A stretch of 64,000 nt of DNA from Callorhinus ursinus (taxonomy: Eukaryota > Chordata > Mammalia > Carnivora > Otariidae): positions 7,794,075 to 7,858,074 of the forward strand of contig NW_020312775.1 of the NCBI RefSeq assembly GCF_003265705.1. Direction: 5' to 3'. The position numbers and the translations under genes are program-made. Below, in pieces: positions 1 to 11,750 of the stretch. The notes under the pieces are model-generated. The model saw only the letters and a list, made by a program, of their open reading frames with translations, had not been told where the DNA came from and searched no databases. How positions within the stretch are numbered: position 1 is the first letter of the stretch; each line of letters starts with the position of its first letter.

Positions 1-423
1 CAAAAGCCCTGAGACATGAAGGAGCCAGGTACATTTTGCTAGCTCCCCTAAAGTACAAGAGGCTGATTTAGGGAACCCTTAGAATGCCTCACTAATGAAA
101 GGCATCTTACAACCATGCACTATTTCACTAAAAGACCTGCTTCCCTAAGCATATAACTTGCTAACTGGGAGGTTATAGAATGCAGAATAGCTCATAGATG
201 AAAAGCTGTTATTGAGAGAGAATTCCAATGTACAAGTAATGGTCCCTTCCACAGTGGACTGTTTTCCTAATAAATCCCCAGCAGGAAATATTTCCATCAC
301 CTTGAACAACTATCAGGAAAATTTGTTTGAAAATTATAAGTTTGGGCTTGATTGGTGTTTGTCTAAACTCACTGTACCTTCTCCTTTCTGTATAAGAAAG
401 AGTCACATTAAAAAAAGTCACCA
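1..423. other. Unassigned flanking DNA
   Basis: No L1, Can-SINE, MIR or L2 similarity is recognisable here. It reads as ordinary A/T-rich single-copy DNA or an old unrecognised repeat. The short reading frames on both strands show no domain, codon bias or splice context. It ends where the plus-strand L1 5'UTR begins. Confidence 0.5.
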
Positions 424-432
424 GGGGTGGAG

Positions 433-443
433 CAAGATGGCGG
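433..443 (+). promoter_or_regulatory. Probable YY1-type site at L1 5' end
   Basis: CAAGATGGCGG lies about ten bases inside the L1 start. In human L1 a YY1 site at the equivalent place directs accurate transcription start. Here the CpG in the motif is intact, whereas in the other L1 5' ends in this window the same position reads TAAGATGGTGG (15298), TAAGATGTCAG (29091) or CAAAATGGTGG (48861). The role in carnivore L1 is inferred from the human family. Confidence 0.5.
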
Positions 444-599
444 AGGAGTAGGAGACCTAGATTTCGTCTGCTCTCAGGAATTCAGCTGAATAGGGATCAA
501 ACCATTCTGACCACCTACGAACTCAACAGGAGATCAAAGAGGAGAGTAGCAACAACTATCTGAACAGAGAAGCGACCACTTACTGGAAGGTAGGACGTG

Positions 600-1460
600 T
601 GGAGAAGTAAATCCGAGGCGATATTCGGGAGGATAGACGGCGGGGGCGGTGCCTCCGTCGGCCGCTTCTGGCAAGTGATAGAGTCGCGGAGCACAAAATC
701 GGAACTGTTAGAAGTCGGCTCCGCTGAGGGACGTCGCTGCAGTGGCTAAGCGGGGGGTGGAACCCTCGTGGGACAGTGTGGTCTCAGGACCCTTGGGGTC
801 ACAGAAAGACCGGGGGAGCCTGAGTGCGCCAGAGCTCCCAGGTATCAGAGCGGGGAAGCCGGCTGCAGAGACGGAGCTGAGGCGCGGGCTCTCAGCTTGG
901 GGTTGCCATAAACTGTGATCCGCGGCCCAGTCGGGCCACTGCTCCTCCAGCAGGGACCCAACAGGCGGCAGATCCGGGGAGACTCCCCTTCCTTCCCAGG
1001 GAGGAGCGGCGCTGGGAACACACCGCAGGGATCTGCTGGGTTTGGAGACTCCACACGGGGTTGGGTGCCAGAGATAGAAATGCTCAGTCACAGGCCGGGT
1101 GAGCACGGAGAGCGGCCGGAGACCGGGGACACGGGAGTGACTGCTTTTCTCTGTGGGCGCACTGAGGAGCGGGGCCCCAAGTTCTCAGCTCCTCCAGGTG
1201 GAGATTGGGAGGCCACCATTTTTGCCCTGGTCCTCCAAGGCTGTACGGAGAGCTTGCAGGGAACAAAAGCTCCTGAGATCAAACCCGAGCAGCTTGCTTA
1301 GCCCGGACTGACAAGGGTGGGGCAATTCAGGCTCCGGCAAAGACATTTGGAAACCACAGCAACAGGCCCCTCCCCCAGAAGATCAGCCCGAACAGCCAGC
1401 AAGCCAAGACCAAGTTTACCGATCAAGGAGAACGGGAGAACTCCAGCGCTAGGGGAATAC
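600..1460 (+). promoter_or_regulatory. GC/CpG-rich L1 5'UTR, presumed internal promoter
   Basis: This is the only clearly CpG-rich stretch in an otherwise A/T-rich window. It lies in the 5'UTR of the plus-strand L1 and is likely the RNA polymerase II internal promoter region. Reading frames of 60-132 codons occur on both strands (for example 708-1106 minus and 915-1301 plus), as expected from high GC content, and have no recognisable domain. Confidence 0.55.
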
Positions 1461-1552
1461 TGCCCATAGAATTCATGGCTTTTTTCTTGCCATGATTCAT
1501 TAGTTCATCAAAGTTAATTTTTGTTAACTGTTTTTTTTTTCTTTTTCCCTTT

Positions 1553-2045
1553 TTCAACCAACATCTTATCAATCTCTTTTAAAAAAAAACATTTTTTATT
1601 TTTCATTTTTAGAGTCATATTTTATCCCTTCATAGTAGTTACCCTTATTTTTGGCATATATATATAAGTTGTTCTCTCTTTAAAATTTTGAGATACAGTT
1701 TCTTCTAACAGATCAAAATATACCCTAAATCACTAGTGTATGGCTCTGTTCTAGTCTCCTGCCTGATCACATTCTCTCCCCCCCTTTTTTTTTTAAATCT
1801 TCTTTCTTTTTTCAAACAACTTCTTATCTTATCAAGTCCTTTTATAAAATCTTTTATAATTTTCATCTTTACAGTCATCTTCTATCCCTTCATTGTATCA
1901 ACCCTTATTTTCTACATATATGTCTTACTTCCTTTAAAATTTTAGGAGGCACTTTTTTCTAACAGACCAAAATACGCCCAAAATCTAGTGTGTGGCATTG
2001 ATCTTTGCACTAGCCTGATCATATCTGATCACATTCTGCTTTTTT
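1553..2045 (+). repeat. Two-copy tandem repeat in L1 5'UTR, period about 255 bp
   Basis: Unit 1 (about 1553-1800) and unit 2 (about 1805-2045) share ordered landmarks: a CAACNTCTTATC start, TATCCCTTCAT at 1623 and 1883, AACAGAYCAAAATA at 1707 and 1961, and a TCACATTCT end. Landmark spacings of 254-260 bases define the period. The units are T-rich and diverged by small indels. Confidence 0.8.
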
Positions 2046-2218
2046 TGTATTGTTCTCTTTTTGTTTTTATCTTTTTTTTTCTCTTTCTTTTTTCTTTCTT
2101 TACCTTTCTTTTCCCCTGGTTTCAGGTCTTTTCTGATTTCTATACAGTATATTTGCTGGGGACGTTGTAAACCTGTTAGCATTTTGTTCTCTCATTCATC
2201 TATTCTCCTCTGGACAAA

Positions 2219-3115
2219 ATGACAAGATGAAAAAAATCACCTCGGCCAAAAGAACAAGAGGTAGTACCGTCAGCCAGGGACCTACTCAATACGGACATTA
2301 GTACGATGTCGGACCTAGAGTTCAGAATCATGACTTTAAAGATACTAGCTGGGCTTGAAAAAAGCGTGGAAGTTATTGGAGAAACCCTTTCTGGAGAAAT
2401 AAAAGAACTAAAATCTAACCAAGTCGAAATCAAAAAGGCTATTGATGAGGTGCAATCAAAAATGGGGGCACTAACAGCTAGGATAAATGAGGCAGAAGAG
2501 AGAATCAGTGATATAGAAGACCAAACGATGAAAAATAAAGAGGCTGAGAAAAAGAGAGAGAAACAACTACAGGATCACGAGGGCAGAATTTGAGAGATAA
2601 GTGATACGATAAGACGAAACAACATTAGAATAATTGGGATCCCAGAAGAAGAAGAAAGAGAGAGAGGGGCAGAAGGTATATTGGAGCAAATAATAGCAGA
2701 GAACTTCCCTAATGTGAGGAAGGAAACAGGCATCAAAATCCAGGAGGCACAGAGAACCCCTCTCAAAATCAATAATAATAGGTCAACACCCCGACATCTA
2801 ATAGTAAAACTTACGAGTCTCAGAGACAAGGAGAAAATCCTGAAAGCAGCTCAGGAGAAGAGATATGTAACCTACCATGGTAAAAATATTAGATTGGCAA
2901 CAGACCTATCCACAGAGACCTGGCAGGCCAGAAAGGACTGGCAAGATATCTTCAGATCACTAAACGAGAAAAATATGCAGGCAAGAATACTATATCCAGC
3001 TAGGCTGTCACTGAAAATAGAAGGAGAGAAAAAAAGCTTCCAGAACAAACAAAAACTAAAGGAATTTGCAAACACGAAAGCAGCCCTCCAAGAAATATTG
3101 AAAGGGGTCCTCTAA
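2219..3115 (+). pseudogene. L1 ORF1 (RNA-binding protein), two premature stops
   Basis: L1 ORF1p is the trimeric RNA chaperone that coats L1 RNA in the cytoplasmic RNP. The frame starting at 2219 runs about 298 codons to TAA 3113-3115. It has a coiled-coil-like N-terminal half rich in Glu/Lys/Ile heptads (about residues 30-125), then the RRM-like start NIRIIGIPEEEE, then a basic C-terminal domain with TETWQARKDW. TGA stops interrupt it at codon 4 (2228-2230) and at 2591-2593. Both look like CGA or CGG decay to TGA, and there is no frameshift. Reinitiation at 2306 would give only a 95-residue coiled-coil fragment. Confidence 0.9.
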
Positions 3116-3196
3116 GCAAAGAGAGAGCCTAAAAGCAGCAAAGATCAGAAAGGAACACAGACAACATACAGTAATAGTCACCTTACAGGCAATACA

Positions 3197-6100
3197 ATGG
3201 CACTAAATTCATACCTTTCCATAGTTACCCTGAATGTAAATGGGCTAAATACCCCAATCAAAAGACACAGGCTATCAGATTGGATTAAAAAACAAGACCC
3301 ATCAATATGCTGTCTGCAAGAGACTCATTTTAGACCCAAAGACACCCCCAGATTGAAAGTGGGGGGTGGAAAACCATCTACCATGCTAATGGACACCAAA
3401 AGAAAGCTGGGGTGGCAATCCTTATATCAGACAAACTAGATTTTAAAACAAAGACTGTAATAAGAGATGAGGAAGGACACTATATCCTACTTAAAGGGTC
3501 TATCCAACAAGAAGATCTAACAATTGTAAATATCTATGCCCCGAACATGGGAGCAGCCAATTATATAAGGCAATTAATAACAAAAGCAAAGAAACACATT
3601 GACAACAATGCAATAATAGTGGGGGACTTTAACACCCCCCTGACTGAAATGGACAGATCATCTAAGCAAAAGATCAACAAGGAAATAAAGACTTTAAATG
3701 ACACACTGGACCAAATGGACTTCAGAGACATATTCAGAACATTCCATCCCAAAGCAACGGAATACACATTCTTCTCTAGTGCCCATGGAACATTCTCCAG
3801 AATTGATCACATCCTAGGTCACAAATCAGGTCTCAACTGGTACCAAAAGATTGGGATCATTCCCTGCATATTTTCAGACCACAATGCTTTGAAACTAGAA
3901 CTCAATCACAAGAGGAAAATCGGAAAGAACTCAAATACATGGAGGCTAAAGAGCATCCTACTAAAGAATGAATGGGTCAACCAGGAAATTAAAGAAGAAC
4001 TTAAAAAATTCATGGAAACCAATGAAAATGAAAACACCACTGTCCAAAATCCTTGGGATAAAGCAAAGGCAGTCCTGAGAGTAAAGTATATCGCAATACA
4101 AGCCTTTCTCAAGAAACAAGAAAGGTCTCAAATACACAACCTAACACTACACCTAAAGGAGCTGGAGAAAGAACAGCAAATAAAGCCTAAACCCAGCAGG
4201 AGAAGACAAATCATAAAGATCAGAGCAGAAATCAATGAAATAGAAACCAAAAGAACAGTAGAACAGATCAACGAAACTAGGAGCTGGTTCTTTGAAAGAA
4301 TTAACAAGGTTGATGAACCCCTGGCCAGACTTATCAAAAAGAAAAGAGAAATGACCCAAATCAACAAAATCATGAATGAAAGAGGACAGATCACAACCAA
4401 CACCAAAGAAATACAAACAGTTATAAGAACATATTATGAGCAACTCTATGCCAGCAAATTAGATAACCTGGAAGAAATGGGTGCATTCCTAGAGATGTAT
4501 CAACTACCAAAATTGAACCAGGAAGAAATAGAAAACCTGAACAGACCTATAACCACTAAGGAAATTGAAGCAGTCATCAAAAATCTCCCAAGAAACAAAA
4601 GCCCAGGGCCAGATGGCTTCCCAGGGGAATTCTATCAGACATTTAAAGAAGAATTAATACCTATTCTCCTGAAACTGTTCCAAAAAATAGAAATGGAAGG
4701 AAAACTTCCAAATTCATTTTATGAGGCCACCATTACCTTGATCTCAAAACCAGACAAAGACCCCATCAAAAAAGAGAATTACAGACCAATATCCTTGATG
4801 AACATGGATGCAAAAATTCTCACCAAAATACTAGCCAGTAGGATCCAACAGTACATTAAAAGGATTATTCACCACGACCAAGTGGGATTTATTCCTGGGC
4901 TGCAAGGCTGGTTCAACATCCGCAAATCAATCAACGTGTTACAATACATTAACAAAAGAAAGAACAAGAATCATATGATCCTCTCAATAGATGCAGAAAA
5001 GCATTTGAGAAAATACAGCATCCTTTCTTGATCAAAACTCTTCAGAGTATAGGGATAGAGGGTACATACCTCAATATCATAAAAGCCATCTACGAAAAAC
5101 CTACAGTGAATATCATTCTCAATGGGGAAAAGCTGAGAGCTTTTCCCCTAAGGTCAGGAACGCGGCAGGGATGTCCACTCTCACCACTGCTCTTCAACAT
5201 AGTATTGGAAGTCCTAGCCACAGCAATCAGACAACAAAAAGAAATCAAAGGCATCCGAATCAGCAAAGAGGAAGTCAAACTCTCACTCTTTGCAGATGAT
5301 ATGATACTTTATGTGGAAAACGCAAAAGACTCCACCCCAAAACTCCTACAACTCATACAGGAATTCAGTCAAGTAACAGGCTATAAAATCAATGCAGAGA
5401 CATCAGTGGCATTCTTATACACCAACAACAAGACAGAAGAGAGACAAATCAAGGAGTTGATCCCATTCACAATTGCACCCAAAACCATAAGATACCTAGG
5501 AATAAATTTAACCAAAGAGGCAAAGGATCTGTCCTCAGAAAACTATAAAATACTCAGGAAAGAAATTGAAGAAGACACAAAGAAATGGAAAAACATTCCA
5601 TGCTCATGGATTGGGAGAACCAACATTGTGAATATGTCAATGCTACCTAGAGGAATCTACACATTCAATGCAATCCCCATCAAAATACCATCCACTTTTT
5701 TCAAAGAAATGGAACAAATAATCCTAAAATTTGTATGGAACCAGAAGAGACCCCAAATAGCCAGAGGAATATTGAAAAAGAAAAGCAAAGCTGGCAGCAT
5801 CACAATTCCGGCCTTCCAGCTCTATTACAAAGCTGTCATCATCAAGACAGTTTGGTACTGGCACAAAAACAGACACATAGATCAATGGAACAGAATCGAG
5901 AGCCCAGAAATGGACCCTCAACTCTATGGTCAACTCATCTTTGACAAAGCAGGAAAGAATGTCCAATGGAAAAAAGACAGTCTCTTCAACAAATGGTGTT
6001 GGGAAAATTGGACAGCCACATGCAGAAGAATGAAACTGGACCATTTCCTTACACCACACACAAAAATAGACTCCAAATGGTTGAAAGACCTAAACGTGAG

Positions 6101-7010
6101 ACAGGAGTCCATCAAAATCCTAAAGGAGAACACAGGTAGCAACCTCTTCGACCTCAGCCGCAGCAACTTCTTCCTAGAAACATCACCAAAGGCACGGGAA
6201 GCCAGGGCAAAAATGAACTATTGGGATTTCATCAAGATAAAAAGCTTTTGCACAGCAAACGAAACAGTCCACAAAACCAAAAGACAACCGACAGAATGGG
6301 AGAAAATATTTGCAAATGACATATCAGATAAAGGGGTAGTATCCAAAATCTATAAAGAACTTATCAAACTCAACACCTAAAGAACAAATAATCCAATCAA
6401 GAAATGGGCAGACGACATGAACAGACATTTTTCCAAAGAAGACATCCAAATGGCCAACAGGCACATGAAAAAGTGCTCAACATCCCTCGACATCATTGAA
6501 ATCCAAATCAAAACCTCAATGAGATACCACCTCACACCCGTCAGAATGGCTAAAATTAACAAGTCAGGGAACGACAGATGTTGGCGGGGATGTGGAGAAA
6601 GGGGAACCCTCCTACACTGTTGGTGGGAATGGAAGCTGGTGCAACCACTCTGGAAAACAGTATGGAGGTTCCTCAAAAAGTTGAAATTAGAGCTACCATT
6701 CGATCCAGCAATTGCACTACTGGGTATTTACCCCAAAGATACAAATGTAGGGACCCGAAGGGGTACGTGCACCCCAATGTTTATAGCAGCAATGTCCACA
6801 ATAGCCAAACTGTGGAAAGAACCAAGATGTCCATCGACAGATGAATGGATAAAGAAGAGGTGGTATATATACACAATGGAATATTATGCAGCCATCAAAA
6901 GGAATGAGATCTTGCCATTTGCAACGATGTGGATAGAACTGGAGGGTATTATGCTGAGTGAAATAAGTCAATCAGAGAAAGACATGTATCATATGACCTC
7001 ACTGATATGA
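3197..7010 (+). pseudogene. L1 ORF2 (endonuclease-reverse transcriptase), frameshifted
   Basis: ORF2p nicks target DNA and reverse-transcribes L1 RNA. The ATG at 3197 follows the usual spacer. The endonuclease carries NVNGLN, QETHF, GDFNTPL and [10 protein letters not shown]. The RT domain carries [21 protein letters not shown] and an intact FADD at 5289-5300. The C-terminal Cys/His motif is [18 protein letters not shown], with the last expected Cys replaced by Trp (6630-6632). Breaks are a 1-base deletion near 3366, a 1-base deletion of an A near 5000, and a TAA at 6378-6380 (CAA to TAA). Correcting for the two deletions gives 1,271 codons, close to the usual length. The longest open segments are 3412-5031 and 5028-6380. 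Confidence 0.93.
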
Positions 7011-7032
7011 GGAATTCTTAATCTCAGGAACA

Positions 7033-7108
7033 AATGAAATGCACTCGTTTTAATATAGAATTTCTATTGCACAGTGAGATTATTGCCTTCAGCTTGCATC
7101 ATGTAAGC
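7033..7108. other. Junction sequence between opposed L1s
   Basis: About 76 bases that match neither the L1 3'UTR expected after the ORF2 stop nor the minus-strand L1 that begins at about 7109. It could be residual host DNA or filler at a rearrangement. Confidence 0.45.
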
Positions 7109-8166
7109 ATAGGTTTATTTCTGGACTCTACATTCTGTTCATTGATCTATGTGTTTATTTTTGTGCCAGTTACCATACTGTTTTGAAGACTACACCTTTG
7201 TAACATATCTTGAAATCTGGGATTGTGATACATCCAGTTTTGTTCTTTCCTTTCAAGATTGTTTTGACTATTTGGGCTATTTGTGATTCCATACAAATTT
7301 TAGAATTGTTTTAGCTCTGTGAAAAATGCTGTTGGTATTTTAATAGGGATTGCAGTTAATATGTAGATTGCTTTGGGTAGTACGGACATTTTAACAATAC
7401 TTGTTCTTCCAATCCATGAGCATGGAATATCTTCCTTTTGTTTGCATCATCTTCAATTTCTTTCATCAGTGTTTAATAGTTTTCAGAATACAAGTCTTTC
7501 ACCACCTTGGTTAAGTTTATTCCTAGTATCTTATGGGTTTTGGTGCATTGTAAATGGTATTGTTTTCTTAATCTTAATTGCTCCTTCTGCTACTTCATTA
7601 TTAGTGTATAGACATACAACAGATTTCTGTATATTAATTTTGTCCCCTGTGACTTTACTGAGTTCATTTATCAAACTAGTGGTATTTTGGGTGAGTCTTT
7701 AGGTTTTTTTTTTTTATAAAAATTACTATATCATTTCCAAGTAGTGAAAGTATTACTTCTTTCTTACTAATCTTGATACCTTTTATTCCTTTTCCTTTTC
7801 TGATTGCTGTAGTAAGATCTTCCAGTACTATGTTGAAAAAAAGTGGTGACAGAAAACATCCTTGTCTTGTTCCTCATCTTAAAGAAAACATTCAGTTTTT
7901 CCATTGTGTATGATGTTAGCTATGGGCTTCTCATATATGACCTTTACTATGTTGAGGTATATTTCCTCTAAACCTACTTTGTTGAGAGTTTTTATCATGC
8001 ATGGATATCATAATTTGTCAGATGCCTTTTCTGCATCTAGTGAAATGATCATATGTTTTTATCTTTTTTCTTGTTAATGTGACATATCACATTGATTGAT
8101 TTCTGAATATTGACCCCCTAGTAACCCAGGAATAAATGCCACTTGATTGCGGTGAATAATTTTCTT

Positions 8167-8363
8167 TTTTTTTTTTAAGATTTTATTTATTTATTTGAGA
8201 GAGAGAGAATGAGAGATAGAGAGCACGAGAGGGAAGAGGGTCAGAGGGAGAAGCAGACTCCCCGCTGAGCAGGGAGCCTGATGTGGGACTCGATCCTGGG
8301 ACTCCAGGATCATGACCTGACCCGAAGGCAGTCGCTTAACCAACTGAGCCACCCAGGCGCCCC
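8167..8363 (-). mobile_element. Can-SINE (tRNA-derived), minus strand
   Basis: It reads poly-T, TTTTATTTATTTATTTGAGAG, a purine-rich body, then the reversed head ending CCACCCAGGCGCCCC. A perfect 17-bp target-site duplication, CGGTGAATAATTTTCTT, lies at 8150-8166 and 8365-8381. It interrupts the old minus-strand L1 ORF2, so it is younger. Its body is nearly identical to the SINE at 60251, indicating the same subfamily. Confidence 0.97.
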
Positions 8364-9199
8364 ACGGTGAATAATTTTCTTAATGTATTGCTGGATTCAG
8401 TTTGCTAGTATTTTGTTGAGGATTTTTGCATCTATGTTCATCAGAGATATTGGCCTGTATTTCTCTTCTTTTTGTAGTGTTATTGTCTGGATTGGGTATC
8501 AGGGTAATGCTGGCCTTATAGAAAAATTTGGAAGTTTTCCTTCCTCTTACTTTTTGGAAAAGTTTGAGAAGAATAGGTATCAACTCTTATTTAATGTTTG
8601 GTAAAATTCACCTATGCAGCCATCTGGTCCTGGACTTTTGTTTGTTGGGAATTTTTTGATTGCTAATTCAATTTCATCACCAATAATCGGTTTGTTCAAA
8701 TTTTCTGTTTATTCCAGGTTCAGGTTTGGAAAGTTATATTTTTCTAATTAAATATCCATTTCTTCTAGATTGTCCAATTCAATGGCATATAATTTTTCAT
8801 AATATTCTCTTATTAGTCTTTGTACATCTGTGGTGTTCTCTGCTATTTCTCCTACTTCATTTCTGATTTTGAGTCCTCTCCTTTCCTCCTTCTCTCTCTC
8901 TGTGTCTTTTTTTGATGTGTCTTGTTAAACGTTTATGCATTTCATTGATCTTCTGAAAGAACCAGCTCCTGGTTTCATTGATCTGTTCCATTGTTTTATT
9001 TAGTTTTTTATATTATTTATTTCTGTTCTAATCTTTATTATTACTGCCCTTCTAGTGGCTTTGGGCATTTTTCTTTTTTTCCTAACTCCTTTAGGTATAA
9101 AGTTAGATTGTTTATTTGAAAATTTTCTTGTTTCTTGAGTAGGTCTGTATTGTTATGCATTTCCCCTTATAATAGCTTTTGCAGCATCTCAAAGATTTT

Positions 9200-9379
9200 T
9201 TTTTAAGATTCTGTTTATTTATTTGACAGAGAGAGAGAACACAAGCAGGAGGAGTGGGAGAGGGAGAAGCAGGCTCCCCACGGAGCCCAGAGCCCAATGT
9301 GGGGCTTGATCCCAGGACCCTGGGATCATGACCTGAGCCAAAGGCAGATGCTTAACTACTGAGCCACCCAGGTGCCACC
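9200..9379 (-). mobile_element. Can-SINE, minus strand
   Basis: Reversed Can-SINE with T-rich start and tRNA-like head ending CACCCAGGTGCCACC. The 17-bp duplication AGCATCTCAAAGATTTT is at 9183-9199 and 9380-9396. It is inserted in the old L1 ORF2. Confidence 0.96.
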
Positions 9380-10093
9380 AGCATCTCAAAGATTTTGGAC
9401 AATTATGTTTTCATTTTCATTTGTCTCTATTTTTTTTTAATTTTCTCTTTGTTTTATTTTTTTGGTTGACCCACTCATTGTTAGTAGCATGTTATTTATT
9501 TAGCCCCAATACATTTGTGTTTTTCCAGATTTTTTTATGTGTGTGGTTGATTTCTAGTTTCATACCATTGTGGTTTGAAAAGATGCATAATATGATATCA
9601 GTCTTCTTTTTAAATTTCTTGAGATTTGTTTTGTGGCCTAATGTGATCTATTCTGGATAATGTTCCATGTATACTTGAAAAGAATGTGTATTTTGCTGTT
9701 TGTGGATGGAATGTTTCAGTATATCTGTTAGATCCATCTGGCCCAATGTGTCATTCAAAGGCACTGTTTCCTTGTTGATTTTCTGCCTGGATCATCCCAC
9801 ATCCATTGATGTAAGTAGGGTGTTAAAGCTCCCCCCTATTATTGTATTATTATCAATTTCTTATTTTATGTCTGTTAATAGTTGCTTCATGTATTTAGGT
9901 TCTCCCATTTTATGTGCATAAATGTTTACAATTGTTATATCCTCTTGCTGGGTTTTTCCCCTTATCATTATGTAGTGTCCTTCTTTGTCTCTTGTTATAG
10001 TCTTTTAAAAGTTTATTTTGTCTGATATGTGTTGCTACCCCAGCTTTCTTTTTTATTTCATTTGCATGTTGTTTTTCCGTCCATTCATTTTCT

Positions 10094-10309
10094 TAAAAAA
10101 AAAAAAGATTTTATTTATTTATTTTTCAGAGAGAGAGAGAGAAAGAAAGAACAACAGCGCACAAGTGGGGGAAGTGTCAAGCAGAGGGAGAAGCAGGCTC
10201 CCTGATGAGCAAGGAGCCCAATGCGATGTGGGACTCAATCCCAGGACCCCAGGATCATGACCCCAAGCTGAAGGCAGATGAGTAACCGACGGAAACACCC
10301 AGGAGTCCC
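10094..10309 (-). mobile_element. Can-SINE, minus strand, diverged
   Basis: It starts with an A/T-rich tract and TTTTATTTATTTATTT, followed by a GA-rich body with a GAAA-type simple repeat and a degraded head (ACACCCAGGAGTCCC). It is more diverged than its neighbours and no convincing duplication was found. It sits in the old L1 near the start of ORF2. Confidence 0.9.
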
Positions 10310-10949
10310 TATCCCTTCATTGTCAATTCCCATGTGTTTTTAGTTCTCAAGTGAATCTTGAGAACAGCATACAGATGGGTCTTTTTTTTTTTTAATTCTT
10401 TCAGTCACTCCGCGTCTTTTGATTGGGGCATTTAGTTCATTTACACTAAAAGCTATTATCAATAGGTATGTACTTATTGCCACTTGTTAATTGTTTTAAA
10501 GTTGTTTTTGTAGTTCTTCTCTTTCACTTTCTTCTCTTCCTCTTATGTGATTTTGTGGGGGGTTTTGGTGATATGCTTGGATTCTTTCTCTATTTTTTGT
10601 GTATCTCTTACAATTTTTTTGATTTGTAGTTACCATTAGGCTCATAAATAACATCTTATGCATATAACTGTATTACATGGTCATTTAAATTTGAACACAT
10701 TCTAAAAGTACTAAATATTTACTTTCTCCACCCTCATTTATGTATATGATGTCATACTTTACATCCATTTCTTTTCTGAATCCCTTGACTGATTTTTATA
10801 GGAAAAACATGATTGATTTTACTGCTTTTGTACTTTAACGTCCATACTGGTTTTATAAGTGATTAACCCACTTTTATTATATTTGTATTTACCTGTGAAT
10901 TTTTTTCCTTCCATAATTTTCTTACTCCTGGTTATTGCTTTTTCTTTTC

Positions 10950-11750
10950 ATTCAAATAATTTTTTTTAATGTTTGTTGTAAGTCTGCTATAGTGGTGATG
11001 AACTCCTTTAACTTGTTTGTTTGGGAAACTATCTCTCCTATTTTGAATGATATTCTTGCTAGGTAGAGTAGTTTGGGTTGCAGGTTTTCCCCTTTTAGCA
11101 CTTTGAATATATCATGCCATTCTCTTCTGGCCTGCAATGTTTCTGCTAAAAAAATTAGTGATAGCTTTATGAGATCCTATTGTATGTAGCTGTTTTTTTT
11201 TTTCTCTTGCTGCTTTTAAAATTCTCATTATTACTACTTTTTACCATTTTCATTATGTGTCTTGGTGTGGACCCCCTTGGGTTGATATTGGGGGCTCTCT
11301 ATGACTCCTGGATCTTGATGTCTGTTTCCTTACCTAGATTAGGGAAGTTTTTAGCTAATATTTCTTCAAATAAATTTTTGTCCCCATTTCTCTCTTCTCC
11401 TTCCGGGACCCCTATAATGCAAGTGTTATTATGCTTGATGATGTTGCTGAGTTCTCTTAATCTATTCTCATTTTTTGCTATTTGTTTTCTTTTTGCTGTT
11501 CATCTTGGTTGCTTTCCACTTGTTCTGTCTTCCAGCTTCCTGATCTGTTCTGCCTCTTTTAATCTGCTTTTGCTTCCATCTAGTATATTTTTAATTTCAG
11601 TTCTTGAGTTCTTCATCCCTGATTTGTTTTTCTTTTTATATTTTCTCTTTATTCAAGTTCTGACTGAGATCCTCCACTATTTTCTCAAGTCCAGTGAGTA
11701 TCTTTATAACCATTACTTTGAATTCTTTATCAGACATATTGTTTATCTCC
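10950..11750 (-). pseudogene. L1 ORF1 remnant (old)
   Basis: The reverse complement carries the ORF1 C-terminal domain, with ARREWHDIF and a terminal run of about 60 codons open at 10952-11137, preceded by RRM and coiled-coil regions. The frame is broken many times. A 223-codon hydrophobic reading frame on the plus strand (11180-11851) is the antisense shadow and not a membrane protein gene. Confidence 0.8.

Larger units (their letters stand above)
424..7032 (+). mobile_element. LINE-1, near full length, 3' end missing
   Basis: The order 5'UTR (424-2218), ORF1 (2219-3115), an 81-base spacer, and ORF2 (3197-7010) is the standard L1 plan. The 5' end carries the L1-type start around CAAGATGGCGG. 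It is the least decayed L1 in the window: CpGs survive in the 5'UTR and only five disabling changes are seen across both ORFs. Similarity to carnivore L1 stops about 20 bases after the ORF2 stop. There is no 3'UTR and no poly-A, and the next recognisable sequence is an older L1 on the opposite strand. No target-site duplication could be matched at the two ends, so a later deletion or rearrangement probably removed the 3' end. Confidence 0.93.
7109..10460 (-). pseudogene. L1 ORF2 remnant (old)
   Basis: The reverse complement gives L1 ORF2 from the endonuclease start region (near 10460) through the RT to the region after the RT (7109). It is heavily decayed: no open segment exceeds about 70 codons and the three SINEs split it. 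Hydrophobic plus-strand reading frames such as 7373-7702 are antisense shadows of this ORF. Confidence 0.8.

Noticed and set aside
1..423. Possible LTR end (AATAAA at about 269 and pyrimidine-rich sequence near 380)
   Set aside because: No matching second LTR, no primer-binding site and no internal retroviral sequence; too weak to call.
708..1301. Overlapping reading frames of 128-132 codons on both strands
   Set aside because: They sit in the GC-rich L1 5'UTR, where stop codons are rare by composition. No domain, and both strands are open.
1736..1945. Short Phe/Leu-rich peptide resembling a membrane segment
   Set aside because: It comes from the T-rich duplicated 5'UTR module; low-complexity translation.
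3412..6380. Possible functional endonuclease-reverse transcriptase gene or domesticated RT
   Set aside because: The order and motifs are standard L1 ORF2, with two frameshifts and a stop. No sign of a host promoter, splicing or selection for an open frame.
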